From a virus: DNA of 31,569 nucleotides. Position 1 is the stretch's first letter; every line of letters starts with the position of its first letter. The stretch spans positions 1-31,569 of IMG/VR virus record IMGVR_UViG_3300042468_000288; one strand, 5' to 3'. Both the position numbers and the translations under genes were made by a program. Shown here in pieces: positions 1-5,413 of the stretch. A model generated the notes under the pieces. The model worked only from the letters and a program-made list of their open reading frames with translations. It did not search any database and was not told where the DNA came from.

Positions 1-246
1 GCTATTGAAATACTTAACGCTGCCATCCTTTCCTTGGTATTGCTTGCCTCGTAGGTTATAGCATACGGTTACGTTGTCGCCCACCATGTACTTATCCAGC
101 ATCGTGCATTTGTCTTGTGTGAATTGAATGGTGATGTGTTGCGGGTATTTGTCGGCAACGGTGACGACCATTTCGCGTTTGGCGAAGTTGTCGTTTACTT
201 GTTGGGTGTTGTAGATTTCTCTAATTGTACCTGTGATTGTGTTCAT
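1..246 (-). CDS. DUF3127 family protein, C-terminus cut by window edge
   Basis: Not named by function; the fold in this family is thought to be a small OB-like beta barrel and members are common in Bacteroidota phages near replication genes, so a single-strand DNA-binding role is possible but unproven. The translation has the family signatures KREMVVTVADKYPQ, IQFTQDKC and NLRGKQYQGKDGSVKYFN in the expected order. About 82 residues are visible and the reading frame is still open at base 1, so the last few residues are missing. The start is an ATG at 246 behind an A-rich leader with no Shine-Dalgarno. A TATATTTA box seven bases upstream may be its -7 element. Confidence 0.85.
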   Translation of the reverse strand, partial: MNTITGTIREIYNTQQVNDNFAKREMVVTVADKYPQHITIQFTQDKCTMLDKYMVGDNVTVCYNLRGKQYQGKDGSVKYFNS

Positions 247-251
247 TTGTT

Positions 252-521
252 TTAAATATAAAATTGGTTAATAATTCCTGTAAATAATTCGTTCGGCAAT
301 GCCTTGGCATCATCACTCACGTTGGAGTATTCGTGTTCAGTCCAATGCTCATCACCTTGGCTTCTATTAACGTGTTTTACCGACATTGTGATACGTACAT
401 CCGTGCGCCCCTCAAAGTGAGTTAAAATCTTATCTAATAGCTGCGTGTTAAGTTCGCTGCAATCTGCTGACCACTCGGCAATAAGTCCGAGTTTGTCAAG
501 GGAGTACCACACATCTATCAT
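252..521 (-). CDS. hypothetical protein, 89 aa
   Basis: I do not recognise this family. The protein is acidic and mixed alpha/beta in appearance, with no membrane segment or metal motif. The start codon overlaps the stop of the upstream gene as ATGA and is preceded by GGAGGTG at 524-530, four bases from the ATG, a good Shine-Dalgarno. That coupling supports it as a real gene translated together with the alpha-CTD-like protein upstream. Confidence 0.7.
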   Translation of the reverse strand: MIDVWYSLDKLGLIAEWSADCSELNTQLLDKILTHFEGRTDVRITMSVKHVNRSQGDEHWTEHEYSNVSDDAKALPNELFTGIINQFYI

Positions 522-793
522 AGCACCTCCGATATTAACTGATTAAACTCGCTTATTGTCAACTGCCCACATCCTCGCACGGTCAATAATTTGCCCTCGG
601 TTAGGTCCTCCACGGTGTCGAATTTAGCCGTGGCTTTATTCAGCACATTCACCAACCGTTTGCTCATTCGGTGCTTGTTGTATTCGATAAACGAGCGCAA
701 TGGTGTGCGCCCGATTTCGCTATCTATCTGCGCCCGGTATTGCTGACAGATAAGAAGTGCCTTGTTGTAGTCGTTAAGCGTTATTTTGCTCAT
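518..793 (-). CDS. RNA polymerase alpha-CTD-like helix-hairpin-helix protein
   Basis: The C-terminal half (about residues 42-91) follows the pattern of the RpoA C-terminal domain: a helix with MSKRLVNVLNKA, then FDTVEDLTEGKLLTVRGCGQ, then TISEFNQLI, matching the family theme of 'R..N.L...(i/v)..dL...LL.i...G..si.E'. The N-terminal 40 residues (NKALLICQQYRAQI) resemble those of the 106-aa protein encoded at 1116-1436, so the two are probably paralogs. In RpoA this fold binds UP-element DNA and activators; a role in DNA binding or in tuning host transcription is inference. It is coupled by ATGA to the next gene. Its start at 793 lacks a Shine-Dalgarno and overlaps the end of the upstream 774-1043 gene by 20 bases. 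Confidence 0.7.
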   Translation of the reverse strand: MSKITLNDYNKALLICQQYRAQIDSEIGRTPLRSFIEYNKHRMSKRLVNVLNKATAKFDTVEDLTEGKLLTVRGCGQLTISEFNQLISEVL

Positions 794-1043
794 TGTTTGT
801 TAATATAAAGTGAACGAATTTAGGATTGTCGATGTAATCTTTACCTGCAAGGTGTATGGTTTCAACACCACTTGCACATAGCTTAATGATGTCATCGTTT
901 TCTTTGCTTTCCCACGCAGCTATTAACTGCCCTGTGGTGTCATAAAGGTAGTAGTAATCAGTATCGCTTTCGTACTGTAATTTTTCAAGCGTGTCTGCAT
1001 TGAGCCACGTTGTTAGTGTTGTTGTAATTGTTGTAATGTTCAT
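774..1043 (-). CDS. hypothetical protein, 89 aa
   Basis: Not recognised. The N-terminus is threonine-rich, followed by an acidic central part with SDTDYYYLYD and a C-terminus ending in LTNNEQNNA. It is probably soluble and has no signal or membrane segment. The start at 1043 follows the leader AACCCTATG, like several other first-in-transcript genes here, and a -7-like CATATTTG lies 23 bases upstream at 1067-1074. The 3' end overlaps the next gene by 20 bases. Confidence 0.65.
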   Translation of the reverse strand: MNITTITTTLTTWLNADTLEKLQYESDTDYYYLYDTTGQLIAAWESKENDDIIKLCASGVETIHLAGKDYIDNPKFVHFILTNNEQNNA

Positions 1044-1066
1044 AGGGTTTGTTTTTGATTAGGGTG

Positions 1067-1113
1067 CAAATATGGGGTTTAATTTGATATGTATTTGTTA
1101 AGATTTGTTAAAA
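1067..1113 (-). promoter_or_regulatory. Possible promoter with tandem TTTGTTAA operator-like repeat
   Basis: On the minus strand CATATTTG (1067-1074) matches the Bacteroidota -7 box TAnnTTTG at 7 of 8 positions and sits 23 bases before the ATG at 1043. No clear -33 box is seen. Just upstream, 1093-1113 on the plus strand holds two copies of TTTGTTAA about 11 bases apart. The same 21-base arrangement recurs on the minus strand at 5362-5382 next to another promoter. A repressor operator is a reasonable inference. Confidence 0.4.
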
Positions 1114-1115
1114 GG

Positions 1116-1436
1116 TTAAGTTAAAACTATACCTGCTTGCAATAAGCATTGCTCAATTTCATCAATTCCTTTTTTGCCAATATGCCTAAAATTGCGCAAA
1201 TCGGCTCTCGTATAATTTTTTAAATCACCAAGTTTATTAATATTATTTTGTTTCATAATATTAGTAATTTTAGCGCACAAACCTGCGTCATAAATATAAG
1301 TATTTTCATCCAAAATCAAATGAGTAAACTTCTTATCTTCCAATGCTGCTTTCATTCTATCAAGTTTTAAATAAACTTGTTTTTTATAATTGTTAACTAT
1401 TTCTATTGCTTTTAAAAATTCTTCTTCTGTTATCAT
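1116..1436 (-). CDS. Second RNA polymerase alpha-CTD-like protein, 106 aa
   Basis: The C-terminal part carries an alpha-CTD/HhH pattern: INKLGDLKNYTRADLRNFRH, then IGKKGIDEIEQCLLQAGI, closely following the RpoA theme of dL.....dL..i...GkkgidEI...L...G. The N-terminus (FLKAIEIVNNYKKQV) parallels that of the 518-793 product, so they look like diverged duplicates. The gene is noticeably AT-richer than its neighbours. It starts with ATG at 1436 behind an A/T-rich leader. DNA binding is inferred from the fold; the target is unknown. Confidence 0.75.
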   Translation of the reverse strand: MITEEEFLKAIEIVNNYKKQVYLKLDRMKAALEDKKFTHLILDENTYIYDAGLCAKITNIMKQNNINKLGDLKNYTRADLRNFRHIGKKGIDEIEQCLLQAGIVLT

Positions 1437-1456
1437 TTTTTATTAATTTTTAAAGA

Positions 1457-1798
1457 TTAAACCTCACTCATTATAGTCACCACCCTCATCCCCGACAACC
1501 GTGCCAATTCAACATTCTGCTTTATCCTGTTACGGAATGCTTCGGCTTGGTGTACGCTTGTGAAATCATCATCTAACTTTGACACTTTGCGCTTTAACCG
1601 CTCGACAACATCGCTGATAATATCAACCACATCGTGAATAGTTGTGTTGTGTACCATTGCAATTTCGGTTGTGGTTAAGCCGTTGTTGTATTGCAGCCAC
1701 ATATCCCAATGTTTAATCTCAATAGTTGCAGGTCGGATGCTATCCCGGTACGCATCTGACACCACACGTATTGCTTTGCGTGTTTTAGTTTTAGCCAT
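1457..1798 (-). CDS. Small helix-turn-helix protein (sigma region 4-like)
   Basis: The start is placed at the ATG at 1798 (MAKTKTRKAIRV, 113 aa) because a near-perfect Shine-Dalgarno AAAGGAGGTGG lies directly upstream at 1802-1812; a longer reading to 1843 lies inside the preceding gene and has no such signal. Residues about 35-75 (YNNGLTTTEIAMVHNTTIHD, then helices with VVERLKRK) form a helix-turn-helix like that of sigma-70 region 4 and phage regulators. The basic N-terminus is consistent with DNA binding. It overlaps the upstream gene by 8 bases. Together with the two alpha-CTD-like neighbours it suggests a small transcription-control cluster, which is inference. Confidence 0.65.
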   Translation of the reverse strand: MAKTKTRKAIRVVSDAYRDSIRPATIEIKHWDMWLQYNNGLTTTEIAMVHNTTIHDVVDIISDVVERLKRKVSKLDDDFTSVHQAEAFRNRIKQNVELARLSGMRVVTIMSEV

Positions 1799-1985
1799 TT
1801 GCCACCTCCTTTCTCCATTCAATAAGGTGCGTATGCAACTCATTGAAGTTTGTGCATCTGCGAGGTTGGGTTAGTTTCGCACCGCCATTAATTCGTGTTG
1901 CATTGGCAGTTGGGATGTGGCAGAATATTGCCTGCATCCATTCTCGTGCGCTGAATTGAGCGCGGATTTCTTTTAGTAGGTTCAT
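1791..1985 (-). CDS. hypothetical protein, 64 aa
   Basis: Not recognised. Contains EIRAQFSAREWMQAIFCHIP near the N-terminus and a basic, mostly helical C-terminus. The leader contains the 8-mer AACTAAAC (1997-2004 on the complementary strand) and ends in ACCTATG, a pattern repeated before 2780, 3125, 4960 and in variant form 7825. Its 3' end supplies the Shine-Dalgarno of the next gene. Confidence 0.6.
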   Translation of the reverse strand: MNLLKEIRAQFSAREWMQAIFCHIPTANATRINGGAKLTQPRRCTNFNELHTHLIEWRKEVANG

Positions 1986-2066
1986 AGGTATTTGGGGTTT
2001 AGTTTGTTGTGTATGCGATATAATTTAGCGGGTAGCGGGTAGTTATGACCAATGCAGTTGGAACGC

Positions 2067-2780
2067 TCAAAAAAGACGTTGTTGCGAAATAAAATCTGCA
2101 TATCGTTTGTTTTGTTTATCAAAATAATCCTTATCAATTTCGCATCCGATAAAGTTTAATTTATATCTATTCGCTGAAATTCTACTACTGCCAGAACCTA
2201 AATGAGTATCAAGTATTTTCATCCCATCTTTTGCGTATTTGTAAAAAATCCAATCGTATAATTTTACAGGTTTTTGCGTTGGATGAAATTTACTTTGTTT
2301 GTCCAAATAAGCCGAGTATCTAAACATTTTAGGAGCTTTATCGTACGAAGTCCAAGCCATTTCACAATCTGCAAATGATAGTCCTTCTGGTATTTCTTTG
2401 TCCCAAATAATGTAGTTTTTACAAGGTGGCAAATCGAAGTAATTTCCACCCCAAATAATTTGCTCTTTTGATACTCTAAATAATTGTTCAAAATATTCAG
2501 CAGTTGGCGTTTCTTTATCCCAGTCTTTTGGCTTCCATTTTCTATTTTGTATTTTAGAAGCCTTTTTGCTTTTACCTGCGCCCATATTCATATTAGCTAA
2601 ATCTAATCCGTATGGTGGGTCAACAACGGCTAAATCAAAGTAATTATCTGGATAACGCTTCATTACTTCAATACAATCTTCGTTATAAACATCGGAGAAG
2701 CACTGGTCATAACAAGTGCTATAAGAAATAGCGGGTTCTGTGCTTTCTGAAAGTTCAGGTGTATTTTTAAAATCAGTCAT
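2067..2780 (-). CDS. Beta-class DNA amino methyltransferase (N6-adenine or N4-cytosine)
   Basis: Transfers methyl from S-adenosylmethionine to an exocyclic amino group in DNA. The catalytic motif IV DPPY is at residues 54-57, HPTQKP at 166-171 and the SAM-binding motif I LDTHLGSGSS at 190-199. Motif IV before motif I defines the beta class. Length (237 aa) is normal for phage enzymes. No restriction endonuclease is next to it, so it is an orphan; protecting phage DNA from host restriction is the likely role. It is the last of four same-direction units separated by attC-like repeats, and its leader (GCGGATTAATAA, AACTAAAC) resembles that of the cytosine methyltransferase unit. AT-rich relative to the virion genes. 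Confidence 0.92.
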   Translation of the reverse strand: MTDFKNTPELSESTEPAISYSTCYDQCFSDVYNEDCIEVMKRYPDNYFDLAVVDPPYGLDLANMNMGAGKSKKASKIQNRKWKPKDWDKETPTAEYFEQLFRVSKEQIIWGGNYFDLPPCKNYIIWDKEIPEGLSFADCEMAWTSYDKAPKMFRYSAYLDKQSKFHPTQKPVKLYDWIFYKYAKDGMKILDTHLGSGSSRISANRYKLNFIGCEIDKDYFDKQNKRYADFISQQRLF

Positions 2781-2815
2781 AAATTTAAAGTTTAGTTTTT
2801 ATTAATCCGCTACTT

Positions 2816-2838
2816 CTCATAGCACCATACGTTATAAG
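2816..2838 (-). repeat. Collapsed attC-like site D
   Basis: On the plus strand a degenerate box CTCATAGCAC (2816-2825) is followed five bases later by GTTATAAG (2831-2838), the same outer boxes that bound sites A-C but with the long inverted-repeat arms missing. The flank AATCCGC just to its left (2805-2811) is also present left of site A (4467-4474 region). It looks like a site whose hairpin was deleted. The upstream ORF stops in it (TGCTTATAACG). Confidence 0.45.
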
Positions 2839-3125
2839 CAATTGCTAAGAACCTGCTTCCAATTGACTTTTTCGCCACAATAAGGACAGTAAACAAATCT
2901 GCTTAAATATCCTTTTCTACCATCTACTATTTGATTTTTAGTTTGTGGTTCACCATTCAATAATCCATACTTTTTAAAAGTTGGTTGAATGTTTACAATC
3001 TTTTCTACTTCATAATCAATGGTAGATTTGTTTACTTTTTCTCCGCTAAGAAATCCTACTAAGCAATCGCAACTGCTTATAACATCGGTTTTGCAATAGT
3101 GGGGCTTTTGTGCTTTATTGGTCAT
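2832..3125 (-). CDS. Small Cys-rich (zinc-ribbon-like) protein, 97 aa
   Basis: Function unknown. A CDC pair near residue 20 and CPYCGEKVNW near the C-terminus look like the two halves of a small zinc-binding fold, a pattern seen in many short phage proteins. The only usable ATG is at 3125, which places the first 17 codons inside attC-like site C: codons for D-V-I-S are read from the GTTATAAGC box. The ORF ends N-C-L-stop with the TAA inside the next box (TTGCTTATAACG, site D). So the coding frame runs from inside one repeat to the next. Leader contains AACTAAAC. Confidence 0.65.
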   Translation of the reverse strand: MTNKAQKPHYCKTDVISSCDCLVGFLSGEKVNKSTIDYEVEKIVNIQPTFKKYGLLNGEPQTKNQIVDGRKGYLSRFVYCPYCGEKVNWKQVLSNCL

Positions 3126-3208
3126 TTGTATTTCTATTTAAGTTTAGTTGTGGGTTGAACATTTGTGCCTTGAAACCCCACCATCGCAAAGCCGCAATCC
3201 GTTATAGG
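3076..3208 (-). repeat. attC-like inverted repeat, site C (133 bp)
   Basis: Outer boxes on the plus strand are CTTATAAC (3076-3083) and GTTATAGG (3201-3208). Inside them, arms at 3087-3104 and 3176-3193 are inverted copies matching at 15 of 18 positions, with a 71-base centre. The three differences are transitions; the two at the CAATA/CGATG positions coincide with those in sites A and B. The upstream WDGH gene stops within the GTTATAGG box, and the downstream gene starts inside the element. Length and layout fit the 57-141 bp range of integron attC sites, though the boxes do not meet the strict RYYYAAC/GTTRRRY consensus. Confidence 0.65.
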
Positions 3209-3618
3209 GCATTTAAAGAAGCCAGCCGCACAAGTACATCTTGCGGAGTGTGCCCATCAAATTCAAAATCCGCTTTTTCCGTAATTGGTACTTGGAATAA
3301 ATCCCAATCGCTCATTTTATAATGGTTGCTTATTTGCCCGCTTGGTAAAATCGCTACTACAATAAACCATCCGCCCCCAAAACATAATTCACCATTATAG
3401 TGTTTTACACTTTTGTGTACTTGGTATTTAGCGTTACCATTGCCGTCACCGCTTTTTGCCCATTCATTAAATAAGGCGGCATTATATTGTTTCCTAAAAT
3501 CATACAATTCATTAAAAGTATGGTATCCGTCCGATAGTTCGTTTTCTTTAAATTCGGAATCATTTGCCTTACCCCATTTAATTAAATCGTTAATAATGTC
3601 AATAAATTTACGTTCCAT
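3202..3618 (-). CDS. WDGH-type phage protein, 138 aa
   Basis: Resembles a small conserved phage family whose members share NELSDGYHTFNELYDFRK, CFGGGWFIVV, SGQISNHY.M.DWDLFQVP and a terminal W/F-DGHTPQDVL; here the WDGH is FDGH. Biochemical function is not known. The start is chosen at the ATG at 3618 (MERKFIDIINDL), where family similarity begins; a longer frame to 3657 runs into repeat B. The stop TAA lies in the CCCTATAACG box of site C. It forms a one-gene unit between attC-like sites B and C. Confidence 0.8.
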   Translation of the reverse strand: MERKFIDIINDLIKWGKANDSEFKENELSDGYHTFNELYDFRKQYNAALFNEWAKSGDGNGNAKYQVHKSVKHYNGELCFGGGWFIVVAILPSGQISNHYKMSDWDLFQVPITEKADFEFDGHTPQDVLVRLASLNAL

Positions 3619-3637
3619 TTTGATAAGAATAAACGCC

Positions 3638-3767
3638 CTATAACACAGTATAACCAAAATTGGGGGCGTGTGCCAGTTCGGTTATTTCGCTCACTATTGT
3701 AATTTTTAGTCGGTGGACAGGTAAGCGTTTCAAATCCCCCAACTTCGGTTATACTCAACGTTATAAG
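3638..3767 (-). repeat. attC-like inverted repeat, site B (130 bp)
   Basis: Outer boxes on the plus strand are CTATAAC (3638-3644) and GTTATAAG (3760-3767). Arms at 3747-ward are AGTATAACC.AA.TTGGGGG at 3647-3666 and its inverted copy at 3736-3755, matching at 18 of 20 positions, with a 69-base centre. The two differences are A/G transitions at the CAAAA/CGAAG positions, the same as in site A. The cytosine methyltransferase ORF stops in the right box (TGC TTA TAA), and the WDGH gene begins 20 bases past the left box. Confidence 0.7.
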
Positions 3768-4444
3768 CAAGCCGAGCTCTCAGCTCCGAACAAGCCTATC
3801 TGTTCAACATTATTTGCATTATAGATATTCATTGCACTTTCAAATATTGCCTTTCCAATTTCGGGGTCAACACAATTACGCAACAATTTATCTTTATCAT
3901 TAAAATCATATTTACTCAAATCAAACCCTAATTTGTCAAGGTTATTTTGCCTAATTTTAAATTGTGCCTCACCGCCTAAGTCTGATTTTTTGCCATTCAT
4001 TCTACCAATTTGTTTTTCTACTTTTAAGTTAGGTATTTTGAAATTTGACCAGAAATAATGCCTTCCGCTAATTTGAGGTTTTATTAAAGGTTCATAGTAT
4101 GATTTTACATTTTCAATACAATATTTGCCTTTAAAAAACTGCTCCAACAATATTATTTCTTGATACAATCCCATATCTGGATACCTAACTATTCCTTGTG
4201 GATTTAAAAAAAAATTAGTTACTGAATGAGTAGGGCAAGGCGGTGATGCCCAAATAAAATCAAACTCCGAATAATGCTCTAATAAAAATTGGTGAGCATC
4301 TCCTACAATAACCTTGTCATTAGGATATAAGTCTTGATAAATTGTTGCTATTTTAGCATCAAATTCTACTGCGGTAATATCGTGTTCGTTTCCCCACAAC
4401 TTTCTGTTGCCCCCGATACCAGCATATAAGTTCAATATTTTCAT
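3761..4444 (-). CDS. DNA cytosine-5 methyltransferase
   Basis: Methylates C5 of cytosine in DNA with SAM as donor. Motif I is NLYAGIGG (residues 5-12), motif IV is ASPPCPTHS with catalytic Cys70, motif VI is ENV (111-113), and a motif X-like stretch RNCVDPEIGKAIFESAM lies near the C-terminus. GRHYFWSNF (127-135) may stand in for motif VIII. At 227 aa it is short, so the target recognition region is small. No restriction partner is present. The gene is AT-rich and fills one unit between attC-like sites A and B; its stop TAA is part of the site B box. Likely role: shielding phage DNA from host restriction. Confidence 0.88.
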   Translation of the reverse strand: MKILNLYAGIGGNRKLWGNEHDITAVEFDAKIATIYQDLYPNDKVIVGDAHQFLLEHYSEFDFIWASPPCPTHSVTNFFLNPQGIVRYPDMGLYQEIILLEQFFKGKYCIENVKSYYEPLIKPQISGRHYFWSNFKIPNLKVEKQIGRMNGKKSDLGGEAQFKIRQNNLDKLGFDLSKYDFNDKDKLLRNCVDPEIGKAIFESAMNIYNANNVEQIGLFGAESSACL

Positions 4445-4480
4445 TTCAATTTAAGTTTTTCGTTAATAATCCGCAACTAC

Positions 4481-4569
4481 TTATAACACGGGTTTGGCAA
4501 AAGTGGGCAGACACATCCTGCTAAATTTGAGCATCCTAAAAGCCCACCTTCGCCAAGCCCGAAAACGTT
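4481..4569 (-). repeat. attC-like inverted repeat, site A (89 bp)
   Basis: On the plus strand a TTATAAC box (4481-4487) and a terminal GTT (4567-4569) enclose inverted arms CGGGTTTGGCAAAAGTGGGC (4489-4508) and its inverted copy at 4542-4561, matching 17 of 20, with a 33-base centre. Read on the minus strand, two of the three differences are G.U wobbles and one is a C.A mismatch; on the plus strand two are A.C mismatches. The upstream 57-aa ORF stops at the right end of the element. The shortest and most divergent outer box (GTTCAAT) of the set. Confidence 0.65.
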
Positions 4570-4742
4570 CAATCCCCCTCCTCATCATTTATCCGCTTCA
4601 CCACCGCCTTGTATTCGGCAGTAGCTTTAAGCCGTTTTATTTCGGCTCGGATGTGGTCACGGTACATTTCGGGTATGCGTATACGCACGGCTTTTGGCTC
4701 TAATTTGCGCCCTTGGTTTCGGTCGGAGTGTGGTCTGGTCAT
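4569..4742 (-). CDS. Small basic protein, 57 aa
   Basis: The start at 4742 (MTRPHSDRNQGRKLEPKAVR) is chosen because it overlaps the previous stop as ATGA; a longer frame to 4805 lies wholly inside that gene. The sequence RIRIPEMYRDHIRAEIKRLK has a short strand followed by a helix, as in ribbon-helix-helix DNA-binding proteins, but the family is not certain. It ends at attC-like site A. Confidence 0.6.
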   Translation of the reverse strand: MTRPHSDRNQGRKLEPKAVRIRIPEMYRDHIRAEIKRLKATAEYKAVVKRINDEEGD

Positions 4743-4960
4743 AGGATGTTTATTGTTACGGAGTTCATTGTTGTGCTTAAATTTAACGATGTTCCATTTA
4801 TACAAATTCCAACTGAACCTTGCCTGTTTTTTACCGTTGCTTTTTCAATATCAATACCAACGTAATGAGGTATTGATAATGCTATTAAATCTTTTTTATC
4901 ATTGATAAACTTCGGCAGGTAGTGTGCCGGGATGAGGTCGAATTTTTCTTGTGTTGTCAT
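4739..4960 (-). CDS. hypothetical protein, 73 aa
   Basis: Not recognised. N-terminal half (EKFDLIPAHYLPKFINDKKD) is helical, C-terminal half is strand-like with NGTSLNLSTTMNSVT. No membrane or metal motif. The leader is AACTAAACCTATG; the AACTAAAC (4963-4970) also contains the stop of the 27-aa ORF just upstream. ATGA overlap with the next gene. Confidence 0.6.
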   Translation of the reverse strand: MTTQEKFDLIPAHYLPKFINDKKDLIALSIPHYVGIDIEKATVKNRQGSVGICINGTSLNLSTTMNSVTINIL

Positions 4961-4964
4961 AGGT

Positions 4965-5048
4965 TTAGTTTTTAGAATTATTACGTTGTGATGTTGCCGC
5001 CCAAGTGAGCGTAGCAGTTGTGAAGATTACAAGTAGGATTGATGCCAT
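4965..5048 (-). CDS. Putative single-pass membrane micropeptide, 27 aa
   Basis: An ATG at 5048 opens MASILLVIFTTATLTWAATS and continues to a TAA at 4965-4967. About 16 hydrophobic residues directly after the start would form one membrane helix or a signal-like segment. It lies 4 bases before the next start, with no gap otherwise explained. No Shine-Dalgarno is visible, and at this length chance occurrence is possible. Confidence 0.35.
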   Translation of the reverse strand: MASILLVIFTTATLTWAATSQRNNSKN

Positions 5049-5063
5049 ATGGGGTTGTTTTAT

Positions 5064-5081
5064 GGGGGCATTGCTGCCCCC
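5064..5081 (-). terminator. GC-rich hairpin with GCAA tetraloop (no U-tract)
   Basis: On the minus strand GGGGGCA-GCAA-TGCCCCC gives a perfect 7-bp stem closed by a GNRA tetraloop, right after the stop of the 69-aa gene. It is followed by ATAAAAC, not by a T-run, so it is a weak terminator candidate; pausing or 3'-end protection is as likely. Confidence 0.45.
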
Positions 5082-5086
5082 GTTGG

Positions 5087-5296
5087 TTAGTTAGTTAGTT
5101 GTTTGTTTTGTTTTGCCCATTCTAAACATTTTTCACAAACAGCGGCTTTATCTTCTAAAAATAATCTTTTAAATTCAGTTGATTTTACAACATGTGTACC
5201 TTTTCCGTTTCTAAATAAATGTCTGCCGCACTGCATTCTTTGTGGGTGTAATTTGCCGTTTCCTAAACTTGCAAATAAATGTGCTTTGTAATTCAT
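5087..5296 (-). CDS. Small Cys-containing protein, 69 aa
   Basis: Function unknown. Basic N-terminal part with QCGRHLFRNGKG and a C-terminal CEKCLEWAKQ; the three to four cysteines could bind zinc. It is the first gene after a well-formed Bacteroidota-type promoter (5329-5359) and so heads the accessory transcript. The leader reads AACTAACTAACTATG, and the gene's own end is again (CTAA) repeats. Confidence 0.7.
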   Translation of the reverse strand: MNYKAHLFASLGNGKLHPQRMQCGRHLFRNGKGTHVVKSTEFKRLFLEDKAAVCEKCLEWAKQNKQLTN

Positions 5297-5328
5297 AGTT
5301 AGTTAGTTTTTTGTTTGTTTCTATGGCA

Positions 5329-5359
5329 CAAATATCAACATAATATCATTACCTCCAAA
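5329..5359 (-). promoter_or_regulatory. Bacteroidota-type promoter of the accessory operon
   Basis: Minus strand: TTTG (5356-5359), 19 bases, GATATTTG (5329-5336), matching the TTTG/TAnnTTTG consensus at all but one base, 32 bases upstream of the ATG at 5296. It lies just beyond the terminator of the late operon, so it should start a separate transcript. Confidence 0.65.
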
Positions 5360-5361
5360 TA

Positions 5362-5385
5362 TTTTAACATATTTTAACAAATATA
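5362..5385 (-). promoter_or_regulatory. Tandem TTTGTTAA-type operator overlapping a second -7 box
   Basis: Minus strand 5382-5362 reads ATTTGTTAAAATATGTTAAAA, 19 of 21 identical to plus strand 1093-1113. A perfect -7 box TATATTTG (5378-5385) overlaps it. No good -33 box is seen for that -7. Repression by binding here is an inference. Confidence 0.4.
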
Positions 5386-5413
5386 AATACACAAGTGCCT
5401 GTAAATCAGCAAC

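Noticed and set aside
2067-4444. Restriction-modification system
   Set aside because: Two methyltransferases but no endonuclease or specificity subunit nearby; the other two units show no nuclease motif.
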